Source of the DNA: Bacteroidales bacterium UBA6207
GTDB lineage: Bacteria > Bacteroidota > Bacteroidia > Bacteroidales > F082
DNA length: 39,512 nt
Direction of reading: 5' to 3'
Assembly (NCBI GenBank): GCA_002421995.1
Contig: DISP01000143.1
Coordinates: 1-39,512 of the forward strand
The position numbers and the translations under genes are program-made. Positions 34,757 through 39,512 of the stretch are shown here, piece by piece (within the stretch, counting starts at the first letter, position 1; every line of letters starts with the position of its first letter). The notes under the pieces were generated by a model, which did no database searches, was not told where the DNA came from, and was given only the letters and a program-made list of their open reading frames with translations.

Positions 34757-35422
34757 TTAATATGGCGTAATCGTTAAACCAACAGAAAGCGGATACATCT
34801 CGGGGCCAAGTTCGCGTTGGAAAACCCTTGTGGGTTGATAAAAAGCAAAAACATTGATCCATTTATAACCAACTCTCAAAGTTGGTCCAAATGTATATTT
34901 TTCAATTGCATTCACGCGCTTTTCCTTTAAGAGCCTGTATGGGCCTGCTTCTTCTGTTTGTCCGCGGTATTTGACTTTGCTGTCGAGTGCAATACCCATC
35001 TTGAATCCCAGTCCAATTTTCCAGTTTTCTTTGAACCTGAATCGAAATTCAGCCGGAATGTCCAGGTAAACAAGGCCAAGCTTGCTGCGTTTGTAGTTTA
35101 GCTTTTCATCAATGGGTGTAAAAACAATCGTATCAGCTCTAACATCATCAATCCTGCTGTTGCTGAAGAAGTTGTGTGTTCGCAAGCCGGCACCAATAGC
35201 AAAAATATGATTTGTTTTTGCTACCTTAAAATTATAAGTTGTCGAAAAGCTGAATCCCTGATTTATTGCCCGCATTTCAACACCAGCCGGTGCTTTGGTA
35301 AGGATATCTGTGTAAACATCAAAGCCGACGCTAACATTTTTGCTCGTCTTGCTTGTAATAAGCTGAGCCTGTGATGTGAAAATGATTGCCAACAACGCGA
35401 TTAAAAGACCTGCTTTTTTCAT
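34757..35422 (-). CDS. Outer-membrane beta-barrel protein
   Basis: A 221-residue exported protein: signal peptide (1-19, ending TSQAQ), then alternating strands with aromatic girdles (VSVGFDVYTDI, FSFSTTYNFKV, IFAIGAGLRTHNFF, KIGLGFKMGIALD, FGPTLRVGYKWINVFAFY) and a last strand PLSVGLTITPY ending in an aromatic residue as expected for Bam-assembled barrels. It resembles the PF13568-type barrels of Bacteroidota. Function unknown. Confidence 0.82.
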   Translation of the reverse strand: MKKAGLLIALLAIIFTSQAQLITSKTSKNVSVGFDVYTDILTKAPAGVEMRAINQGFSFSTTYNFKVAKTNHIFAIGAGLRTHNFFSNSRIDDVRADTIVFTPIDEKLNYKRSKLGLVYLDIPAEFRFRFKENWKIGLGFKMGIALDSKVKYRGQTEEAGPYRLLKEKRVNAIEKYTFGPTLRVGYKWINVFAFYQPTRVFQRELGPEMYPLSVGLTITPY

Positions 35423-35459
35423 ATCTAATAATTTTCAGGATTTATTTGTCATGAACGGA

Positions 35460-35467
35460 CAAAGATA
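35460..35467 (-). promoter_or_regulatory. Predicted -7 element of the beta-barrel gene
   Basis: On the minus strand TATCTTTG matches TAnnTTTG, 37 bases before the ATG at 35422. Confidence 0.5.
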
Positions 35468-35499
35468 CAACAATCTTGTGATGCCTCTCTTAAGCTTCG

Positions 35500-36120
35500 T
35501 TAAAAATCAGTTTTGCTTTTGTAGTAGCTGCTTATCAGCTCTTGCATGGATGCACTGTTCCATTTGGCTGCCCCTGTTTTCCGGATCACAATTTTTCCTT
35601 CAGGACTGATAATCCAAGTGGTTGGTATGCTGTTTGTGCTAAATGCCGGCGGCGTTGTGCTTGCTTGTTGATAAAATGGCATATTGTAACCTTTTTTCTG
35701 CGCAAATTCGTTGACGGTAGAGGTTTTTTCGTCACTTACAAGCAAAAATACCGCCTTGTCACCAAAACCATCATACAATGCCTGAATGTCGGGCATTTCC
35801 GCAATACAGGGCGGACACCAGGTGGCCCAAAAGTTAAGCAAAATTGTTTGTCCTTTGAACTGACCAAGGTTCACAACCTGACCTTTCATGTCAATTAATT
35901 GCCAATTCCAGACTTCGTCAGTAAGCGTCTGTTGTGCATCGGACTCAATTGTTTTGGGCGACGACGCCATTAATCCTGCCATAAAGGCACTTATTTCTTT
36001 GCGGCTGGCAGGAATTATCATGCCGATGATCAAAAAAATAAACAGCAGATCGGTTATTTTGCTAAACCAGCCTTTGGTAGTCCAATATGTTTTCCAGCGT
36101 TTTTGAAGGTATTCTTTCAT
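35500..36120 (-). CDS. Membrane-anchored TlpA-like thioredoxin
   Basis: A 206-residue thiol-disulfide oxidoreductase. One transmembrane segment (about 22-38) anchors a periplasmic thioredoxin fold with the redox motif WCPPC (C102, C105) in LLNFWATWCPPC, and the cis-proline loop SIPTTWIISPEG. It likely keeps envelope thiols reduced, for example in cytochrome c maturation or disulfide repair. It starts 16 bases after the small helical gene and is probably cotranscribed with it. Confidence 0.9.
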   Translation of the reverse strand: MKEYLQKRWKTYWTTKGWFSKITDLLFIFLIIGMIIPASRKEISAFMAGLMASSPKTIESDAQQTLTDEVWNWQLIDMKGQVVNLGQFKGQTILLNFWATWCPPCIAEMPDIQALYDGFGDKAVFLLVSDEKTSTVNEFAQKKGYNMPFYQQASTTPPAFSTNSIPTTWIISPEGKIVIRKTGAAKWNSASMQELISSYYKSKTDF

Positions 36121-36136
36121 TCTTTATCGTTTGGTT

Positions 36137-36550
36137 TTAGCCCGTAATCCCCTTTTGCCGGTTTACAATTCCGGCGCGCTCATCGAGCAGGCGGTCAATC
36201 TCTTCCTCAGAAAGTCCCGGTCTTCTGAGCATCTCGTCAATTGCTTCTAAACTGTCAGGCTTTGTGGCAGGTGGAACAACAGTGACTTCGGTATAATCCT
36301 CTTCGCCCAGCTCTTCTCTCAGTTGTTTGATAAACATGCCAATCATTTGACGTACAGGTTCATTCATCTGTCCCATCATTTCAAAAGTGATTTGGTCTTT
36401 CATCATCTCGTAGTTTTTCAGAAACAGACGCATTTGTTCAAGTTGCATCCGGTTGATGCCGGGCACTTCATCTATAGGGTGTTTTTCCATCAGCCTGTTG
36501 AAGAGTCTGAAAAGCTCATCCAACTGTTTTTTGAAAGCTTCGTTGTCCAT
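36137..36550 (-). CDS. Small helical protein of unknown function
   Basis: A 137-residue soluble, methionine- and glutamate-rich protein with no signal peptide or membrane span. Residues 1-85 look helical (FKKQLDELFRLFNRLMEKH, EQMRLFLKNYEMM); the end (about 105-130) includes a short helical motif LSEEEIDRLLDERAG. I recognise no family. Its position just upstream of the TlpA-like gene suggests an operon. Confidence 0.8.
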   Translation of the reverse strand: MDNEAFKKQLDELFRLFNRLMEKHPIDEVPGINRMQLEQMRLFLKNYEMMKDQITFEMMGQMNEPVRQMIGMFIKQLREELGEEDYTEVTVVPPATKPDSLEAIDEMLRRPGLSEEEIDRLLDERAGIVNRQKGITG

Positions 36551-36614
36551 GTGTTATAATTCTGGAGTATAGTAAAACGCAAAAATCGTGCAATTCGTTC
36601 AGCATGACAGAAAA

Positions 36615-37220
36615 TTACTTTCTTAGCTGACTAACCGAAAACAAATTACCGAACAGATTCCCTTTGCGTTGATGCGCTTTGAAATAGCCTTCGTTTACTT
36701 TTTGCACTTCTTCGATGGTGTAAAAGGCATTGGGATTGTGTGTGTTGATGATTTCCAGCGCATCTTTAAGATCCTTCTTTTTCACGATGCTGAACAGAAT
36801 TTTCACAGGGCCGGTCTTGCCTTCGGCATCCATTGTTGTTACACCGTAATCGGCAGCACGCAGATGCGCAATCAAATCACTGGTATCTTTTTTTGGAATG
36901 ATTCGTATGACAACATTGCCGATCGACATCTTCTCAACAAGCAGAATCCCAATATAGTTGCCTGCTGCAAAACCGGCGCCATATCCAATATATGACATAA
37001 AATTGTCGAGCTGTTGCATGATTTGACCGATGGCCAAAAGCCAGATGATCACTTCCAGAAAACCCAGAAACGGCGCAAGATTTTTAAGCCCGCGCGAAAC
37101 AAAGATGAGCCTAATAGTGCCGATGGTAACATCCATGATGCGTGCCAAAGCTATGAGCAGCGGTAAAACTACCCAGTTATATGCTTCAGCACCAAAGAAT
37201 TCCTGTAGGGCAACAGTCAT
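36615..37220 (-). CDS. DUF2179/UPF0316 membrane protein
   Basis: A 201-residue protein with three transmembrane helices (about 14-36, 46-64, 72-95, DUF5698-like) followed by a cytoplasmic DUF2179 domain (about 105-190) of ACT-like alpha/beta type. The family is annotated UPF0316; its role is not known. It has its own -7 element upstream and faces the cysteate synthase gene divergently. Confidence 0.88.
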   Translation of the reverse strand: MTVALQEFFGAEAYNWVVLPLLIALARIMDVTIGTIRLIFVSRGLKNLAPFLGFLEVIIWLLAIGQIMQQLDNFMSYIGYGAGFAAGNYIGILLVEKMSIGNVVIRIIPKKDTSDLIAHLRAADYGVTTMDAEGKTGPVKILFSIVKKKDLKDALEIINTHNPNAFYTIEEVQKVNEGYFKAHQRKGNLFGNLFSVSQLRK

Positions 37221-37243
37221 AAATTTTTCTTATGAATTTGCAT

Positions 37244-37251
37244 CAAAGATA
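37244..37251 (-). promoter_or_regulatory. Predicted -7 element of the DUF2179 gene
   Basis: On the minus strand TATCTTTG matches TAnnTTTG, 23 bases before the ATG at 37220. Confidence 0.5.
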
Positions 37252-37293
37252 ACGCATTTTTGAGGTTGTGTGGCACAATCGCAATGAGGTGGG

Positions 37294-37323
37294 TTGGCGC
37301 TTCGGTCGAAGTTTGTATTTTTG
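37294..37323 (+). promoter_or_regulatory. Predicted promoter of the cysteate synthase-like gene
   Basis: TTGG at 37294 as -33 element and TATTTTTG (37316-37323) as -7 element, about 19 bases apart: the best complete Bacteroidota promoter in the window. It implies a leader of about 10 bases and translation from the ATG at 37342. Confidence 0.6.
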
Positions 37324-37341
37324 TACAAATTGATAGTTGTT

Positions 37342-38640
37342 ATGCCTTTAAACTTTAAACCGACCTCTTACCGGCTGAAATCCATGTCGTCAGGCATTGA
37401 GTTTCACGATTCAGGATGGCTACTCGAAACTCCCGGTGAAGACCAACCTGCCCTTGTAAGAGCCGTCTATGATACGATTCAACCTGATTTCAGCAAACAT
37501 GAGAATGGTTTTTTTCGCTTTGCCGATTGGTTGCCGCTTCGCAGGGTTTTTGACGGGTCTTCGGCACCTGTAACCTACAAAAGTGAACGCCTGGCAGCTC
37601 ATCTGGGGCTCCAAAACCTCTTTGTTACCTTTAGTGGTTGGTGGCCCGAAAAAGGTGTGTTCATGCCAACATGCTCGTTCAAGGAAACTGAGGCATATTC
37701 AGTGTGCGGCAGGATGACGCCAGATATGCAAAAGAAGGTTTTGGTGGTGGCTTCGGCCGGAAACACGGCTCGCGCTTTTGCCAAAGTTTGCTCTGCCAAT
37801 CAAATTCCCTTATTGCTTTGTGTGCCGAAAGACAATCTCGATGCCTTATGGTTTAGTAATGCGCTGAATCCTTGTGTTAAGTTGGTCTGTACATCAAAGG
37901 GAAGTGATTATTTCGATGCCATTCATCTATCAAACATCATCAGTGGTTTTGAAGGTTTTTATGCAGAAGGCGGAGCAAAAAATGTGGCAAGGCGTGATGG
38001 GATGGGTACGACGATGCTGTCGGCCACAACTTTTATTGGAAGCATTCCGGATTACTATTTTCAGGCTGTTGGCAGTGGCACCGGTGCGATTGCGGCCTGG
38101 GAAGCCAATCTCCGCCTGATTGCCGATGGCCGGTTTGGTAAGCATAAAATGAAGCTGATGGTTTCGCAGAATGCGCCTTTTCAGCCAATTTATGAAGCCT
38201 GGAAAGCCAAATCAAGAGCCATGTTGCCGTATGATGATGCTGAAGCCCGCCAACATGTGGAAGAAATTGATGCCAAAGTGCTTTCGAACAGAAAACCGCC
38301 TTATCCGATCATTGGTGGCTTATTTGATGCGCTGACGGATGCCGGAGGCGATGTATTGCTGGTTGACAATGAAGCAGCACGTTTGGCAGCAGCCTTGTTT
38401 GAAACATTGGAAGGAATTGACATCCATCCGGCTGCGGCTGTGGCTGTGGCTTCACTCGTTCAGGCTGTGAATGATAATTGCATTCCTGCTGATGCCACCG
38501 TGATGATCAACATCACCGGAGGGGGAGAGGCAAGATACAAAGCCGAACACCAACTCACCTATTTGACCCCGGATATCATTCTGCCTCCCGATGCCTCAGC
38601 AGCAGAGATCAGGCAAAAGATTGGGCAATTGAAGTGGTGA
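37342..38640 (+). CDS. Cysteate synthase-like PLP enzyme
   Basis: A 432-residue PLP-dependent fold-type II enzyme of the threonine synthase superfamily. The PLP lysine is K114 in TCSFKETEAYS and the phosphate or substrate loop is SAGNTARAF (138-146), with GSGTGAIAAWE later binding the PLP phosphate. The N-terminal part (SGWLLETPGEDQPALVRAVY) and the SFKE motif fit the cysteate synthase family better than true threonine synthase (usually FKD). The reaction would be O-phosphoserine plus sulfite to L-cysteate. In Bacteroidota cysteate feeds capnine and sulfonolipid synthesis. An upstream in-frame start at 37294 lies inside the promoter and is rejected. Confidence 0.82.
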   Translation: MPLNFKPTSYRLKSMSSGIEFHDSGWLLETPGEDQPALVRAVYDTIQPDFSKHENGFFRFADWLPLRRVFDGSSAPVTYKSERLAAHLGLQNLFVTFSGWWPEKGVFMPTCSFKETEAYSVCGRMTPDMQKKVLVVASAGNTARAFAKVCSANQIPLLLCVPKDNLDALWFSNALNPCVKLVCTSKGSDYFDAIHLSNIISGFEGFYAEGGAKNVARRDGMGTTMLSATTFIGSIPDYYFQAVGSGTGAIAAWEANLRLIADGRFGKHKMKLMVSQNAPFQPIYEAWKAKSRAMLPYDDAEARQHVEEIDAKVLSNRKPPYPIIGGLFDALTDAGGDVLLVDNEAARLAAALFETLEGIDIHPAAAVAVASLVQAVNDNCIPADATVMINITGGGEARYKAEHQLTYLTPDIILPPDASAAEIRQKIGQLKW

Positions 38641-38652
38641 AACAAGCTTGTT
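38641..38652. repeat. 12-base palindrome after the cysteate synthase-like gene
   Basis: AACAAGCTTGTT, a perfect palindrome directly after the stop codon. It is too short for a convincing terminator. Confidence 0.35.
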
Positions 38653-38748
38653 GCAGCCTAATGACTGATAGGATAGCCGATAGTGCAAACAAAAGAATAG
38701 TAAACTAAGACGTTATCATTAACCTTTTAGACGTTGAAAAAATTAGTC

Positions 38749-38791
38749 TAACCGTGTAATATTAAACTTAAAGTTTAAATTTGCACGGTTA
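38749..38791. promoter_or_regulatory. 43-base imperfect palindrome overlapping a -7 element, upstream of the ATPase gene
   Basis: Two 21-base arms centred on 38770 match at 18 of 21 positions: outer arms TAACCGTG / CACGGTTA and inner arms TTAAACTT / AAGTTTAA. The right arm contains TAAATTTG (38776-38783), an exact -7 element, 25 bases before the ATG at 38809. The layout fits an operator for a dimeric repressor at the promoter; a hairpin in RNA is an alternative. Confidence 0.6.
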
Positions 38792-38808
38792 ATTGGATTT
38801 TTATTGTC

Positions 38809-39512
38809 ATGTATTTAGTTCGGGAAATTGAGAATGATGTACGCAGAGCTCTCCTAAACAATCCGGTTGTGGCATTGATCGGGCCTCGTCAATGTGGTAA
38901 ATCAACTTTGGTTAAACAAATGCTACAGGAAATTCCGCACAGCATCTATCTTGATTTGGAAAGGCCATCGGACTTACTAAAATTGGAAAATGCCGAATGG
39001 TTTTTGAGTACCCAAAAAGGAAAGCTGATCTGTATTGATGAAGTACAGCGCAAACCGGAGCTTTTTCCGCTCATACGCAGTCTGGTTGATGAATGGAATC
39101 AACCCGGGGCTTTTTTAATTCTTGGATCAGCCTCACGCGAGTTGCTTTTGCAAAGCTCGGAGTCGCTGGCAGGCAGAATCAGTTATAAAAGACTTACGCC
39201 TTTTCTTTTATCCGAAATACAGGGAAGGTTTTCATCGGAGATTTATCTTGCGAGAGGTGCTTTTCCCAGAAGTTTACTGGCTGCCGATGAGCGTGCTTCT
39301 TATGAGTGGCGAAGCGATTTCATTGCCACATATCTTGAGAGAGATTTGCTCTTTTGGCGAAATGTAACACCTGCCACCATGCGAAAATTGTGGCAAATGC
39401 TGGCACACTTAAACGGCCAAACTGTAGAATATGCCATGCTTGGAAGGGCTTTGGGGATTTCTTCGGTTGTTGTTAAAAACTATATTGACCTGCTTGAGAG
39501 CACCTTTATGGT
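38809..39512 (+). CDS. AAA ATPase of the DUF4143 type, partial at the window end
   Basis: The first 234 codons of an ATP-binding protein that runs past the window edge. Walker A is GPRQCGKST (about 22-30), Walker B LICIDEVQRKPELF, followed by the sensor region ILGSASRELL and RISYKRLTPFLLSEI, the pattern of the AAA_14/DUF4143 family. A DUF4143 winged-helix part seems to begin (YLERDLLFWRNV, LNGQTVEYAMLGRALGIS). Cellular role of the family is poorly known. A palindrome with a promoter motif precedes it. Confidence 0.85.
   Translation, partial: MYLVREIENDVRRALLNNPVVALIGPRQCGKSTLVKQMLQEIPHSIYLDLERPSDLLKLENAEWFLSTQKGKLICIDEVQRKPELFPLIRSLVDEWNQPGAFLILGSASRELLLQSSESLAGRISYKRLTPFLLSEIQGRFSSEIYLARGAFPRSLLAADERASYEWRSDFIATYLERDLLFWRNVTPATMRKLWQMLAHLNGQTVEYAMLGRALGISSVVVKNYIDLLESTFM

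Noticed and set aside
1..39512. Mobile elements, CRISPR arrays, tRNA or rRNA genes, defence islands
   Set aside because: No transposase, integrase, regularly spaced repeats, cloverleaf-like sequences or defence gene sets were seen; only the partial ATPase at the end hints at accessory DNA.

Overview
The window looks like a chromosomal stretch of a Bacteroidota bacterium, probably of the Bacteroidales or a related gliding or type IX secretion (T9SS) lineage. Evidence: gldE and gldD directly after mutY and ssb; two secreted enzymes ending in T9SS-type sorting domains; a DUF4837 lipoprotein; the fused DAHP synthase/type II chorismate mutase typical of the phylum; the 29-residue AURKAIP1/COX24-like protein beside HU; and about eighteen exact copies of the Bacteroidota promoter -7 motif (TAnnTTTG) just upstream of genes. 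I see no tRNA, rRNA, CRISPR array, insertion sequence or prophage, and base composition looks even throughout. This is mostly core genome with several envelope clusters.

Layout. 1-5.4 kb: DUF4837 lipoprotein, LysM lytic transglycosylase and TatA on the minus strand, diverging from a secreted Porphyromonas-type peptidylarginine deiminase homologue; then a 39-residue membrane peptide gene. 5.5-7.7 kb: an outer-membrane barrel gene with a C-terminal SPOR domain, broken by an in-frame TAA, coupled to an esterase. 7.8-11.4 kb: an envelope cluster of two L,D-transpeptidases, a membrane protein of unknown function and a helical lipoprotein ending in lysine. 11.6-14.5 kb: a sensor kinase and an NtrC-type sigma-54 activator. 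14.6-22.2 kb, minus strand: dus and lnt; trpS, a membrane protein and hflX; RNase G; the COX24-like peptide; HU. 22.3-28.3 kb, plus strand: mutY, ssb, gldE, gldD and a T9SS-exported M14 carboxypeptidase. 28.4-34.5 kb: corA, DAHP synthase/chorismate mutase (minus), asnS, rpoN and a PAP2-like membrane protein. 34.7-37.2 kb, minus strand: beta-barrel protein, TlpA-like thioredoxin, a small helical protein and a DUF2179 membrane protein. 37.3 kb to the end: a cysteate synthase-like PLP enzyme and the start of an AAA ATPase of the DUF4143 type, cut by the window edge and preceded by a long imperfect palindrome.

How the genes work together. Much of the window serves the cell envelope: lipoprotein maturation (lnt), export (tatA, gldD/gldE), peptidoglycan cleavage and crosslinking (LysM transglycosylase, two L,D-transpeptidases), possible outer membrane-peptidoglycan linkage (barrel-SPOR protein, lysine-tailed lipoprotein) and secreted arginine or C-terminus modifying enzymes. 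RpoN and an NtrC-type activator with its kinase lie in the same window, so the activator's sigma factor is present. The observations most worth following are the deiminase with PPAD-like active-site spacing, the transpeptidase/lipoprotein cluster with a shared helical module, the cysteate synthase (a possible sulfonolipid precursor route), and the palindrome overlapping the ATPase promoter.
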